A DNA stretch of 64,000 bases from Bacteroidota bacterium (GTDB taxonomy: Bacteria > Bacteroidota > Bacteroidia > Cytophagales > Cyclobacteriaceae). A model generated the notes under the pieces. The model did no database searches. It worked only from the letters and a program-made list of their open reading frames with translations, and had not been told where the DNA came from. Position numbers and translations under genes: made by a program. The stretch lies in contig JAFDYX010000019.1 of assembly GCA_018267215.1 (NCBI GenBank), positions 1 to 64,000 on the forward strand. Direction: 5' to 3'. This document shows positions 53,812-63,374 of the stretch, piece after piece. Position 1 is the first letter of the stretch, and the number at the start of each line of letters is the position of its first letter.

Positions 53812-55227
53812 GTGAATAAAATCACTCTTCTTGTTTTCGCGTGGCTGTCTGTCCTGCCGGTTTATGGACAGGAGTTTTCTCCTTTGAAAACCTTTTCGGA
53901 ACGTTCTTCGCAAAAATGGAAAGCAATTAGCCAGCGCACGGAGTTAGAAATTGCTAAAATCAATTCGCCAGAAAAAAATCAAATTGCCAAAGTATTAGAA
54001 GAGCGGTTGAAATTTTTGGAGCGGGAGTTTAACAGCAAAAACTATTTGGATGATTCGGTGCTTCAAAACCGGGTAGATCAGGTTTGGGCACGCCTTATTT
54101 CGGCCAACACGCTGGCCAACAAACCCGGACAAATTTTGATCAGCAACTCTTCCAATGTAAATGCCTTTAGCTTTGGCGAAGGAACTGTTATTGTTAATGT
54201 AGGTTTTCTGGCGCGCATCCGAAACGAGAGCCAGCTTGCTTTTGCGTTGGCGCATGAACTGGCACACTATCAACTTAACCACACGCTCATCAATATTGCC
54301 CGAAAAGCGGAAGGCGCAGAAGACAAAGAGGTGCAGGCAGCTTTAGCAAAGTTTAAAAGCGGCAATGTATCATACCATGATTACTCGGTGATCGTGTCGT
54401 GGATGTTTACCACAACGGGCTTTCAGCGGAAGCAAGAAATAGCAGCCGATTCATTGGGCTTTTTGTTGTATGCCAAAGCCGGGTATCGCGAAGATCAGGC
54501 TGGCGAGTTGTTGAAGATTCTCGACTCGGCACAGTCGGCAAAATATCATCCGGGCATGGCGCTTTTTAATCCCTTGAATTTTGCCAGCTTTCCCTTTCGC
54601 CAGTCGTGGATTAAAGAAAGCAAAACACATGTGGTAAAAGATACACTGCGAGAGACTTTTCTGGATTCAGTGCGCTCGCACCCTCATGTACGCGAACGGC
54701 TCAACCATCTTTTACAGATTTCAAATACACATCAGGGCAAAACGTATCAAACAGATTCTTCCCGGTTTCAGCATGCTGTAATCCGGGCGGAGTATCAATG
54801 TATTCAAAGCTCGTTTGAGAACAATCGGTTTGACAAATCACTTTTTTTTGCCCTTCAGTTAAAACAGCAATACCCCCCCAACAAATATGCGGTAACCATG
54901 ATTGGCCGCATTCTGTTAAGCCTCAACATCCAGCGCAGAAACACAACGGCCCACCGGTTTGTGCCGGGCTCTTCGCAGTGGTACCGCAGCGACCTGAAAG
55001 CTGTTATTAATTTCCTCAACAACATAGACTTGAGAGATTTGGGTGAAATCACCTTCCGGTTTATCAATCTGAAAGGCAATTTCGATGCCCACAATGAAGA
55101 GCACTACTTTATCTTATGGAAAGTTTGTTTATTTACCGACCGGTGGGAAACAGCCGGCAAGGTAAGAGTTATGTATCGCTCGAAGTTTCCTCGTGGCGAG
55201 TATGTTGAAGACATGATGACACAATAA
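53812..55227 (+). CDS. M48-family metallopeptidase
   Basis: This 471-residue exported protein starts with GTG (VNKITLLVFAWLSVLPVYGQ, a signal peptide). The zinc site is FALAHELAHYQLNH with His148, Glu149 and His152. QEIAADSLGFLLYAKAGYR (near 217) supplies the third ligand, as in BepA/HtpX/Oma1-type peptidases. The C-terminal half is helical and TPR-like in feel. Such enzymes act in outer-membrane quality control or peptide turnover. It lies 9 bases upstream of the HupE-type gene, so they are likely co-transcribed. Confidence 0.87.
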   Translation: MNKITLLVFAWLSVLPVYGQEFSPLKTFSERSSQKWKAISQRTELEIAKINSPEKNQIAKVLEERLKFLEREFNSKNYLDDSVLQNRVDQVWARLISANTLANKPGQILISNSSNVNAFSFGEGTVIVNVGFLARIRNESQLAFALAHELAHYQLNHTLINIARKAEGAEDKEVQAALAKFKSGNVSYHDYSVIVSWMFTTTGFQRKQEIAADSLGFLLYAKAGYREDQAGELLKILDSAQSAKYHPGMALFNPLNFASFPFRQSWIKESKTHVVKDTLRETFLDSVRSHPHVRERLNHLLQISNTHQGKTYQTDSSRFQHAVIRAEYQCIQSSFENNRFDKSLFFALQLKQQYPPNKYAVTMIGRILLSLNIQRRNTTAHRFVPGSSQWYRSDLKAVINFLNNIDLRDLGEITFRFINLKGNFDAHNEEHYFILWKVCLFTDRWETAGKVRVMYRSKFPRGEYVEDMMTQ

Positions 55228-55236
55228 AAAAATACG

Positions 55237-55818
55237 ATGGGCGAATTTTCAATTTATTTTGTATTAGGGCGCGAACACATTTTGGATTATGCCAATGGCT
55301 ACGATCATATTCTTTTTGTGGTGGTGTTGTGTGCGCTGTACACCTGGAGCGATTGGAAGCGGGTGCTGGTACTGGTAACCGCTTTTACCATTGGCCACTC
55401 CATTACGCTGGCGCTGGCTACGCTTGGGGTTATATCCGTCAACTCTAACCTGATAGAATTTCTGATTCCGCTCACCATTTTTGTAACCGCGCTTTCAAAC
55501 ATTTTTAAAAAAGAAAACCTGGCAAGCCAACCAAAAATTCAAATTAACTATCTGTTTGCACTCTTCTTCGGGCTCATTCACGGCATGGGCTTTTCCAATT
55601 ATCTGAGAGCCTTGCTGGGCAAAAGCAGCTCCATCCTGTCACCCCTATTAGCCTTTAATTTAGGTCTTGAGTTCGGACAAATAATTGTTGTAACCTTATT
55701 CCTTACAATCAGTTATATTTTGGTCAAATGGCTGAAAGTGAGCCAGCGCGATTGGAAGATGGTTATCTCATCGGCCATTGCGGGCATCGCACTGATCCTG
55801 ATGAAGGACAGGCTGTAA
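55237..55818 (+). CDS. HupE/UreJ-family membrane protein
   Basis: This 193-residue protein has six or so hydrophobic segments. LGREHILDYANGYDHILFVV (near 10) matches the conserved GxxHIxxGxDHILF signature. TIGHSITLALATLGV (near 54) and FGLIHGMGFSNYLR (near 113) match the later histidine motifs of HupE/UreJ proteins, some of which move nickel or cobalt. In Bacteroidota this group is usually found next to M1 peptidase genes, as here (58 bases upstream). Metal transport is not proven for this branch. Confidence 0.82.
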   Translation: MGEFSIYFVLGREHILDYANGYDHILFVVVLCALYTWSDWKRVLVLVTAFTIGHSITLALATLGVISVNSNLIEFLIPLTIFVTALSNIFKKENLASQPKIQINYLFALFFGLIHGMGFSNYLRALLGKSSSILSPLLAFNLGLEFGQIIVVTLFLTISYILVKWLKVSQRDWKMVISSAIAGIALILMKDRL

Positions 55819-55876
55819 GCCGCTAAAAAGATTTTATAAATAAAAATTTTATTCACCACCGTAAAGTTACAACCCC

Positions 55877-58108
55877 ATGAAAAAATGTTTACTGCTTTTA
55901 TTTAGCTGCATGGCTGTCCTTGCTTTTGCGCAAGAGCAACCGAAGGCCAACGAACCTCACTGGAAAGGGAAGTTTGAGCAACTCGACCAGATGTTGCCTA
56001 CCCCAAATGAATACCGCACCGGCTCGGGCGCGCCCGGCCCCAAGTACTGGCAACAACAAGCCGACTATGATATTACGGCCGAATTGAATGACGAAAACCA
56101 AACCATCACCGGCAGCGAAACTATTACCTATTCAAATAATTCGCCCGATGTACTTAAATACCTGTGGGTGCAACTCGACCAAAATCTTTTTGAAAAAAAT
56201 AGCAACACGGCCAAGACTGCTACCAACTCGATGAGAGACAGTTCGGCCGCCAAGATGATGGCCATGCAATTAAACCTGTGGGATTATGAAGGTGGATATA
56301 AAATAATATCTGTAAAAGATGCTGCCGGCAAAGAGCTTTCGCACACCATCAACAAAACGATGATGCGCATAGACCTGCCCACACCGATTAAAGCAGGCGG
56401 AAAATATGTGTTTAAAATTGATTGGTCTTTTCATGTGCTCGACCGCAACCAGACTTTCGCCCGCAGCGGGTATGAATATTTTCCGGAAGATGGCAACTAT
56501 GTTTATACCATAGCACAGTGGTTTCCCCGCATGTGCGTGTACGATGATGTAGTGGGTTGGCAAAACAAACAGTTTTTAGGGCGCGGAGAGTTTACACTTC
56601 CTTTCGGCAATTACAAAGTAGCGCTGACGGTGCCTGCCGACCATGTAGTGGCAGCAACCGGCATGGTTAAAAACCCGGCACAGGTTTTAACAACTACCCA
56701 GTTGGCCCGATTTGAACAAGCCAAAACTTCTTTTGATAAGCCGGTGATCATCATCACCCAACAAGAGGCAACAGAAAAAGAAAAAACAAAATCAAAAGAA
56801 AAAAAGACATGGCAGATGGAAGCCACCAACGTACGCGATTTTGCTTTTGCTTCTTCGCGTAAATTTATTTGGGATGCCATGGCTGTGAAGATTGGCAATA
56901 ACACACCGCTGGCTCAGTCTTTCTATCCAAAAGAAGGGAATCCGCTGTGGGAAAAAGAATCTACCCGCGCAGTAAAAAACACACTGGAGGTGTACAGCAA
57001 ACACACCATTGACTACCCCTATCCGCAGGCTACATCGGTACATGCGGCCAGCATTGGCATGGAGTACCCGATGATCTGCTTCAACTTTGGCCGCCCGAAA
57101 AAAGACGGCACCTACGACAACGATAAACTGAAAGGCATGCTGGGGGTGGTCATTCATGAAGTAGGACATAATTTCTTCCCTATGATCATCAACAATGACG
57201 AGCGCCAAACTACTTGGATGGACGAAGGCATCAACAGTTTTGTGCAGTTATTGACTGAGTTGGAGCGTTACCCCGAATTAGATTTCAGCCGCGGCAAACC
57301 AGCCGGCCTGGTTCCTTACATGAAGGGAGATAAAGCCACTATGCGCCCGCTGATGACTAACTCCGAGCAGGTTATTATGTTTGGTCCCGAGCAATATCAA
57401 AAAGCAGCTACGGCTTTATTTATTCTGCGCGAAACAGTGATGGGGCACGACTTATTCGATCGTTCCTTCAAAGAATATGCACAGCGGTGGGCATTTAAAC
57501 ACCCGAAGCCGGCAGACTTTTTCCGTACGATGGAAGATGCCTCGGCCGTTGACCTTGACTGGTTTTGGAAAGGCTGGTTTTACACCACCGACAACGTAGA
57601 TCAGACATTAGACCAGGTAAAATGGTATAAACTTCGTACCGACAAAGCGAATGTGGAAGGCAAAGAAAAGAACGTAGCTAAAGGCGACCTAGCAGCAGGA
57701 AAAAACGCAGAGAACTTTGACAACGGCCCGCAGTACATTGCCGTGTTGCCCACGAACGATAGAATGTATGGCGAGTTTCAAAATAAAATTGATGACAAAG
57801 CCGTAGTGAGCAAACTCGAAAACAAAAATATTTATGAGGTTACCCTTTCAAACAAAGGCGGCTTGGTAATGCCGGTAATTATTGAGTGGACATACAAAGA
57901 CGGCACCAAAGAAACGGATCGCATCCCCGCAGAGATCTGGCGCACCAACGAAAATAAATTCACCAAAGTTTTTGCCAAAGAAAAAGAAGTAGCTCATGTT
58001 ACGGTTGATCCCGACAAAGAAACATCCGACATCAACACCCAAGACAACGTGTTCCCGCGCGTGGTGCAACCTTCTAAGTTTGATGAACTGAAAAAGAAAT
58101 CTAATTAA
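55877..58108 (+). CDS. M1-family metallopeptidase, copy 1
   Basis: This 743-residue exported aminopeptidase-like protein has a signal peptide ending VLAFAQ. It has an N-terminal beta domain (from about 45) with the conserved AQWFPRMCVYDD (near 212). The gluzincin site is VVIHEVGHNFFPM with His427, Glu428 and His431, and WMDEGINSF with Glu450, the correct 18-residue gap. Exopeptidase-type GMEYP replaces GAMEN (IGMEYPMICFN near 392). A later beta domain and a Lys-rich C-terminus follow. A close paralogue lies 20 bases downstream. Confidence 0.9.
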   Translation: MKKCLLLLFSCMAVLAFAQEQPKANEPHWKGKFEQLDQMLPTPNEYRTGSGAPGPKYWQQQADYDITAELNDENQTITGSETITYSNNSPDVLKYLWVQLDQNLFEKNSNTAKTATNSMRDSSAAKMMAMQLNLWDYEGGYKIISVKDAAGKELSHTINKTMMRIDLPTPIKAGGKYVFKIDWSFHVLDRNQTFARSGYEYFPEDGNYVYTIAQWFPRMCVYDDVVGWQNKQFLGRGEFTLPFGNYKVALTVPADHVVAATGMVKNPAQVLTTTQLARFEQAKTSFDKPVIIITQQEATEKEKTKSKEKKTWQMEATNVRDFAFASSRKFIWDAMAVKIGNNTPLAQSFYPKEGNPLWEKESTRAVKNTLEVYSKHTIDYPYPQATSVHAASIGMEYPMICFNFGRPKKDGTYDNDKLKGMLGVVIHEVGHNFFPMIINNDERQTTWMDEGINSFVQLLTELERYPELDFSRGKPAGLVPYMKGDKATMRPLMTNSEQVIMFGPEQYQKAATALFILRETVMGHDLFDRSFKEYAQRWAFKHPKPADFFRTMEDASAVDLDWFWKGWFYTTDNVDQTLDQVKWYKLRTDKANVEGKEKNVAKGDLAAGKNAENFDNGPQYIAVLPTNDRMYGEFQNKIDDKAVVSKLENKNIYEVTLSNKGGLVMPVIIEWTYKDGTKETDRIPAEIWRTNENKFTKVFAKEKEVAHVTVDPDKETSDINTQDNVFPRVVQPSKFDELKKKSN

Positions 58109-58128
58109 AAACAACAACCCTAATTCTA

Positions 58129-60345
58129 ATGAAATATTTTCTTACCTCACTTTTTCTATTCGGCTCGCTGGCATTGATCAGCCAGGATAAAAAATGGCAA
58201 GGCAAATTTGAGCAATTAGATCAAACGCTCCCCACGCCCAACTCATACCGTACTTCTTCCGGTGCGCCCGGTGCCAGCTATTGGCAACAACGGGCAGATT
58301 ATGTGATTGATGCCGAACTGAACGATGAGACACAAATCATCAGCGGCAAAGAAACGATCACTTACTACAACAATGCACCCGAGGTGATGAAATACCTTTG
58401 GCTGCAATTAGACCAAAATAATTTGGCCAACGGAAATATGACAGACAAAACCGAAACCAACCGCATTCGCGATTCGGTGCCTGCCCGCTGGTTTCCGCTG
58501 GCGCAAGATACTTATGGTTATGACGGAGGGTATCACATTAAATCCGTGAAGGATGCCGTTACCGGCAAAGACCTTCCGTTTTTGATTAACTACACCATGA
58601 TGCGTGTTGATCTGCCCGCATGGATGAAGACAGGCGACAAATACAGTTTCAAAGTGGAATGGAGCTATCATGAAAAAGACCGCATGAAATTTTCTGAACG
58701 GGGCGGCTACGAATATTTTCCGGCAGACGGAAACTATCTCTACACCGTGGCACAGTGGTTTCCGCGCATGTGTGTATTCGATGATTACGAAGGATGGCAA
58801 AACAAACAGTTTCTCGGTCAGGGCGAGTTTGCGCTCGTGTTTGGAAACTACCGCGTGCGCCTCACAGTACCTGCCGACCATATTGTGGGAGCTACCGGAG
58901 TGCTTCAAAACCCCAAAGCCGTATTAACAACTGCCCAGTCGGAGCGATTGGAAAAAGCAAAAAAGACATTTGACAAGCCTGTGCTGATTGTTACAGAAGA
59001 AGAGGCACGCGCTAAAGAAAAAGAAAGGTCAACTAAAAAGAGCACATGGGAATTTTACGCTGAGGACGTACGCGATTTTGCCTTCGCCACTTCACGCAAA
59101 TTTATTTGGGATGCCATGGCTGTTAAACTGAACGACAAGACCCCGCTGGCACAGTCGCTCTACCCGAAGGAGGGCAACCCACTGTGGGGCAAGGAATCTA
59201 CAATGGCCATAAAAAATACGCTGGAAGTTTATTCTTCCCGCACGTTTGATTTTCCTTATCCCACGGCCTACTCCGTACACATGGCCAATCAGGGAATGGA
59301 ATATCCGATGATTTGTTTCAATGGAGGCCGCCCGAAAAGTGACGGCACCTATTCGCAACGTGTTTACGAGGGTATGGTGGGTGTCATCATCCACGAAATC
59401 GGCCATAATTTTTTTCCAATGATTGTCAACTCAGACGAGCGCCAATGGAGTTGGATGGACGAAGGGCTCAATTCTTTTTTGGAAAGAGAAACCAAACGCG
59501 AGCGCTACCCTACAGTAGATATTGCCTGGGGCTCACCCAAAGGCTTGTCGGGTTATATGAAAGGAGACAAAGACATGATGCGCCCCATTATGTGGAGCTC
59601 TGATAATGTGCCCGGCCGTGATTTTGGTGCCAATGCTTACGGCAAACCCGCTGCTGCCTTAACCCTGCTGCGCGAAACGGTGATGGGCCCCGAGTTGTTC
59701 GATAAGGCTTTTAAAGAATATGCCCAGCGCTGGGCGTTTAAACATCCTAAGCCGGCTGATTTCTTCCGCACCATGGAAGATGCCTCGGCCGTTGACCTGG
59801 ATTGGTTTTGGCGCGGATGGTTTTACACGGTTGACAATGTAGATGTAGAACTGAGCAACGTAAAATGGTTTAAACTCAGGCAACAAACTACAGACCCCGA
59901 AAAGAAAAATGTTAAAACAGTAAAAGGCGATTTGGCAAGTTCTTCATCCTCTCAGGATTTTAGCCAAGGACCTCAGGAAATTACCGTAGTCAACACACCC
60001 GATTTTGCCAACGGAGAATTTAGAAACTCGATAAATGACAACGACATCCGGGCGAAAATACAAGGCAAAAATATGTACGAGCTGACGCTGAAAAACAAAG
60101 GAGGGTTGGTAACACCCATTATCATCGAGTGGACTTTTAAAGACGGCAGCAAGGAAATAGAAAAAATACCTGCTGAGATTTGGCGTACCAACGAAAACGA
60201 AATTAAGAAAGTGTTTTTAAAGGATAAAGAAGTAACCCATGTGATGATAGACCCCAATAACGACACGGCCGACACCAACCTGTCGGACAACAGTTTTCCT
60301 AAAAAAGCAGCCGAGAATAAATTCGATATGCTGAAGAAAAATTAA
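58129..60345 (+). CDS. M1-family metallopeptidase, copy 2 (tandem paralogue)
   Basis: This 738-residue protein is collinear with the preceding one over its whole length, with long identical stretches such as FKHPKPADFFRTMEDASAVD. It has a signal peptide ending ALISQ. The zinc site is VIIHEIGHNFFPM with His422, Glu423 and His426, plus WMDEGLNSF with Glu445. GMEYP is present near 387. Both copies keep all active-site residues, so a duplicated and perhaps diverged peptidase pair is likely. A hairpin terminator follows 26 bases after the stop. Confidence 0.9.
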   Translation: MKYFLTSLFLFGSLALISQDKKWQGKFEQLDQTLPTPNSYRTSSGAPGASYWQQRADYVIDAELNDETQIISGKETITYYNNAPEVMKYLWLQLDQNNLANGNMTDKTETNRIRDSVPARWFPLAQDTYGYDGGYHIKSVKDAVTGKDLPFLINYTMMRVDLPAWMKTGDKYSFKVEWSYHEKDRMKFSERGGYEYFPADGNYLYTVAQWFPRMCVFDDYEGWQNKQFLGQGEFALVFGNYRVRLTVPADHIVGATGVLQNPKAVLTTAQSERLEKAKKTFDKPVLIVTEEEARAKEKERSTKKSTWEFYAEDVRDFAFATSRKFIWDAMAVKLNDKTPLAQSLYPKEGNPLWGKESTMAIKNTLEVYSSRTFDFPYPTAYSVHMANQGMEYPMICFNGGRPKSDGTYSQRVYEGMVGVIIHEIGHNFFPMIVNSDERQWSWMDEGLNSFLERETKRERYPTVDIAWGSPKGLSGYMKGDKDMMRPIMWSSDNVPGRDFGANAYGKPAAALTLLRETVMGPELFDKAFKEYAQRWAFKHPKPADFFRTMEDASAVDLDWFWRGWFYTVDNVDVELSNVKWFKLRQQTTDPEKKNVKTVKGDLASSSSSQDFSQGPQEITVVNTPDFANGEFRNSINDNDIRAKIQGKNMYELTLKNKGGLVTPIIIEWTFKDGSKEIEKIPAEIWRTNENEIKKVFLKDKEVTHVMIDPNNDTADTNLSDNSFPKKAAENKFDMLKKN

Positions 60346-60371
60346 TCTTTAAAGCATACAACGTGCACACC

Positions 60372-60398
60372 AAGAGGCTGCCCAAAAGGCAGCCTCTT
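60372..60398 (+). terminator. Intrinsic terminator after the tandem M1 genes
   Basis: AAGAGGCTGCC at 60372-60382 pairs perfectly with GGCAGCCTCTT at 60388-60398 around a 5-base loop. The following ATTGTTTGTT is moderately T-rich. It closes the M48-HupE-M1-M1 run. Confidence 0.8.
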
Positions 60399-60428
60399 AT
60401 TGTTTGTTAACTATTTTTGCCAAAGGAT

Positions 60429-60436
60429 TACTTTTG
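60429..60436 (+). promoter_or_regulatory. Probable -7 box for the sugar-phosphate transferase gene
   Basis: TACTTTTG fits TAnnTTTG. A TTTG at 60403-60406 lies 22 bases upstream, a slightly long spacing. The reading frame of the downstream gene opens at 60447. Confidence 0.45.
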
Positions 60437-60494
60437 TACTACCTAAACTGATAAAGCTATTATCCGAATTGCCCTCTATACCGCCATTTCATTT

Positions 60495-61517
60495 TTGGTT
60501 TCGTTTCTTACGTTTCCCGTGCTCATCAAATTGCTTACCCAGTGGAAGCTGTTCGATTCGCCCGGCCGGCATAAAATTCACGATAACTATAAGCCCTCTT
60601 TGGGAGGAGTAGCTGTTTTGATGGGCTTTGGTATTTCTTTATTGCTGGGCTTGCCATTAAACGAGTGGCTTGCAAATCGCTATCTTTTTATCTCGCTGTT
60701 GCTGATGTTCTTCATCGGGTTGCGCGATGATGTGCTGGCGCTCACTCCCAAACAAAAATTGTATAGTCAGTTTTTGCCGGTTATTTTACTGGTAGCACTC
60801 AACAACACCACCATCAACTCTTCGTACGGGCTTTTTGAATTGCCGTTTGTTCCGATGCCTGTTATTTGGATACTCAGCATTTTTACATTGATTATTTTAA
60901 CCAATGCCTACAACCTCATAGATGGATTGGATGGACTGGCCGGAACGGTAGGCATCATTTCATTAACAACATTTGGGTTGTGGTTTTTTGCAATCGGAGA
61001 TGCTTCAAACAGTTTGATCGCATTGACGTTTGCCGGAGCCTTGCTGGCATTTTTATTTTTTAATTGGGAGCCATCCAAAATTTTTATGGGCGACACAGGC
61101 GCACTGACTATTGGATTTTTGCTTTCCTACTTTGCCATTACGTTTGTAAACAAAAACTATCATCTGCCGGAAGAAAATCCTTACAAGTTGCACGCCTCCA
61201 TCGCCTCCTCCGTATGCATAGCCATCATCCCGGTATTTGACACGTTGCGCGTTATCATCCTGAGGCTGCGCCAGGGGCTGTCGCCCTTTCATGCCGACAA
61301 AAACCATTTACATCATCAGTTTATTAATTTGGGGTTTAGCCATGCCAAGTCGGTTCTTTTTATTGCATTGATCAATCTGACAATGATTCTTTTAGCTTGG
61401 CTTCTGCGAAAACAAAATGATCTGCTAATTTTGAGCGTAGTAATTGTGCTGTGTTTGGGTATCAATTATTTATTAAAAAAAGCACAAGAAACGAGAGGCA
61501 ATGGAACAACAAATTAA
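60495..61517 (+). CDS. WecA/MraY-type undecaprenyl-phosphate sugar-1-phosphate transferase
   Basis: This membrane enzyme attaches a sugar phosphate, probably GlcNAc-1-P, to undecaprenyl phosphate to start a surface glycan. It has about ten membrane segments. Signatures are PGRHKIHDNYKPSLGGVAV near 23, GLRDDVLALTPKQKL near 74, NAYNLIDGLDGLAG near 136, FMGDTGALTIGF near 197 and DKNHLHHQFINLGFSHAKS near 267 (the HIHH-type motif). TTG at 60495 is the only listed start, but the frame is open back to 60447 and the first membrane helix reads better from about 60459. A non-ATG upstream start is therefore likely. It overlaps pheS by 17 bases. Confidence 0.87.
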   Translation: MVSFLTFPVLIKLLTQWKLFDSPGRHKIHDNYKPSLGGVAVLMGFGISLLLGLPLNEWLANRYLFISLLLMFFIGLRDDVLALTPKQKLYSQFLPVILLVALNNTTINSSYGLFELPFVPMPVIWILSIFTLIILTNAYNLIDGLDGLAGTVGIISLTTFGLWFFAIGDASNSLIALTFAGALLAFLFFNWEPSKIFMGDTGALTIGFLLSYFAITFVNKNYHLPEENPYKLHASIASSVCIAIIPVFDTLRVIILRLRQGLSPFHADKNHLHHQFINLGFSHAKSVLFIALINLTMILLAWLLRKQNDLLILSVVIVLCLGINYLLKKAQETRGNGTTN

Positions 61518-62526
61518 ACAGATCGAGCAGGAAGTAAATGCGTTTGCCATTACTTCCAAAGAATCGCTGGAAACTTTCCGGTTGAAGTTTATCAGCAAGA
61601 AGGGGCTCATCCCTTCCCTTTTTGATGAACTGAAAAAAGCTTCGCCTGAAGAAAAAAAAACGCTGGGCAAAGTGCTCAACGAACTCAAGCAATTGGCAGA
61701 AGGCAAGTTCAAGTCTTCACAGGAAGTGTTAGAAAACACAACAGGCGAATCGAATGAAGCCATAGATCTGACGCTGCCCGTTATCTCCAACCAACTGGGC
61801 AACCAGCATCCGCTGAGCCTGACAAAATACAGGATCATAGAAATTTTTGAGCGGCTTGGTTTTAACGTGGCCGATGGCCCCGAGATAGAAGACGACTGGC
61901 ACAATTTTACAGCTCTTAATTTTCCGCCTAACCATCCGGCACGCGAGATGCAAGACACGTTCTTCATCGAAAAAAATCCCGACATCTTGTTGCGCACGCA
62001 CACTTCAAACGTGCAGATCAGGCTGATGAAAAAACAAAAGCCACCCATCCGCTCTATCATGCCGGGGCGGGTCTTCCGCAATGAAGCCATTTCTGCTAGG
62101 GCACATTGCTTTTTTCATCAGGTGGAAGGACTGTATGTAGATAAGAATGTCGGCTTTGCCGACCTGAAGCAAACGCTGTATTCTTTTGCACAGGAAATGT
62201 ATGGCAAGGATATTAAGATACGCTATCGGCCTTCGTTCTTTCCGTTTACAGAACCCAGCGCGGAAATAGACATCTCTTGTTTAATCTGCAAAGGCAAAGG
62301 CTGCAACATCTGCAAGCACAGTGGCTGGGTAGAGATAGCCGGCTCGGGCATGGTGCACCCCAACGTACTGCGCCATTGCGATATTGACCCCGAAGAATAC
62401 ACGGGCTTTGCCTTCGGCATGGGCATCGAGCGGGTTACTCAGTTATTGTTTCAGGTAAACGATTTGCGGTTGTATTCCGAAAACGATATCCGTTTCCTCC
62501 GGCAGTTTAAGCCGGTGCTGACATGA
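61501..62526 (+). CDS. pheS: Phenylalanyl-tRNA synthetase alpha subunit
   Basis: PheS pairs with PheT to charge tRNA-Phe. The 341-residue subunit has an N-terminal coiled coil, then HPLSLTKYRIIEIFERLGF (near 102). IRSIMPGRVFRNEAISARAH (motif 2, near 182) and GMVHPNVLRHCDIDPEEYTG (near 285) through FAFGMGIERVTQLL (motif 3) are complete. A four-cysteine insertion, CLICKGKGCNIC (near 260), is typical of Bacteroidota PheS and may bind zinc. pheT is not adjacent. It overlaps the genes on both sides (17 and 4 bases). Confidence 0.95.
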   Translation: MEQQIKQIEQEVNAFAITSKESLETFRLKFISKKGLIPSLFDELKKASPEEKKTLGKVLNELKQLAEGKFKSSQEVLENTTGESNEAIDLTLPVISNQLGNQHPLSLTKYRIIEIFERLGFNVADGPEIEDDWHNFTALNFPPNHPAREMQDTFFIEKNPDILLRTHTSNVQIRLMKKQKPPIRSIMPGRVFRNEAISARAHCFFHQVEGLYVDKNVGFADLKQTLYSFAQEMYGKDIKIRYRPSFFPFTEPSAEIDISCLICKGKGCNICKHSGWVEIAGSGMVHPNVLRHCDIDPEEYTGFAFGMGIERVTQLLFQVNDLRLYSENDIRFLRQFKPVLT

Positions 62527-63374
62527 CCATAAAAACTATTGCCGTTATCGGTGCCGGCTCTATGGGTCAGGGCATTGCCCAAGTGTGCGCTGCTGCCGGG
62601 TATCGGGTGTTATTTTATGATCTCGATCTCTCAGTTGTAGAGCGCGGTATTAACTCCATAGCTCGCAATTTTGATCAGGCCATAGCAAAAGGAAAATCTA
62701 CAGCCGAGTTGAAGAATAAAACACTTCAACAAATACGTGCAGTTAGATTAGAAGAAGTAAAAGCCGATCTGATTATTGAGGCGGTAGTAGAAAAGCTGAA
62801 TGTGAAGCAAGACATTTTTCTGAAGTTGGAAAAAATCAATTCTTCAGAAACGATTTTGGCCAGCAATACTTCTTCGTTGTCTATCTCAAACATTGGCTCT
62901 GTTTTAGAACACCCTAACCGTTTTCTCGGCCTTCATTTCTTTAATCCCGCGCACCTGATGAAACTGGTGGAGGTTATTGCAGGCGAAAAGACTTCACCTT
63001 CTACTTTGGCGCAGCTTGTTGATTTCGTCCGATCTATTGGAAAAACTCCGGTAGAAGTAAAAGATTCTCCCGGCTTCATCGTTAACCGGGTGGCACGTCA
63101 TTATTATTTAGAGGCATTAAAATTGCTCGAAGAGAATGTGGCCGACATGGGTACGATTGATGCCTTGACAAAGTCGGCCGGCTTTAAGCTCGGGCCGTTC
63201 GAATTGATGGATTTAATTGGCAATGATGTAAATCTGGAAGTAAGCAGGCTGATGTATGAGTCGTTTGGAAAAGTGCCTCGCTTCAAACCGAATAAAATTC
63301 AGGAAGAAAAAGTAAAGGCAGGTCAGTTAGGGAAAAAAACAGGGAAAGGATATTACCATTATGAAGGCAAATAA
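62523..63374 (+). CDS. 3-hydroxybutyryl-CoA / 3-hydroxyacyl-CoA dehydrogenase
   Basis: This 283-residue NAD-dependent enzyme is of the Hbd type. It has IAVIGAGSMGQGIAQVCAAA (near 5), IEAVVEKLNVKQDIF (near 82), LASNTSSLSISNIG (near 113), LGLHFFNPAHLMKLVEVIAG (near 136; catalytic His) and DSPGFIVNRVARHYYLEAL (near 180). It would interconvert 3-hydroxyacyl-CoA and 3-oxoacyl-CoA in fatty acid or butyrate metabolism. Its start overlaps the pheS stop (ATGA) and its end overlaps the Rieske-like gene by 14 bases. Confidence 0.93.
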   Translation: MTIKTIAVIGAGSMGQGIAQVCAAAGYRVLFYDLDLSVVERGINSIARNFDQAIAKGKSTAELKNKTLQQIRAVRLEEVKADLIIEAVVEKLNVKQDIFLKLEKINSSETILASNTSSLSISNIGSVLEHPNRFLGLHFFNPAHLMKLVEVIAGEKTSPSTLAQLVDFVRSIGKTPVEVKDSPGFIVNRVARHYYLEALKLLEENVADMGTIDALTKSAGFKLGPFELMDLIGNDVNLEVSRLMYESFGKVPRFKPNKIQEEKVKAGQLGKKTGKGYYHYEGK

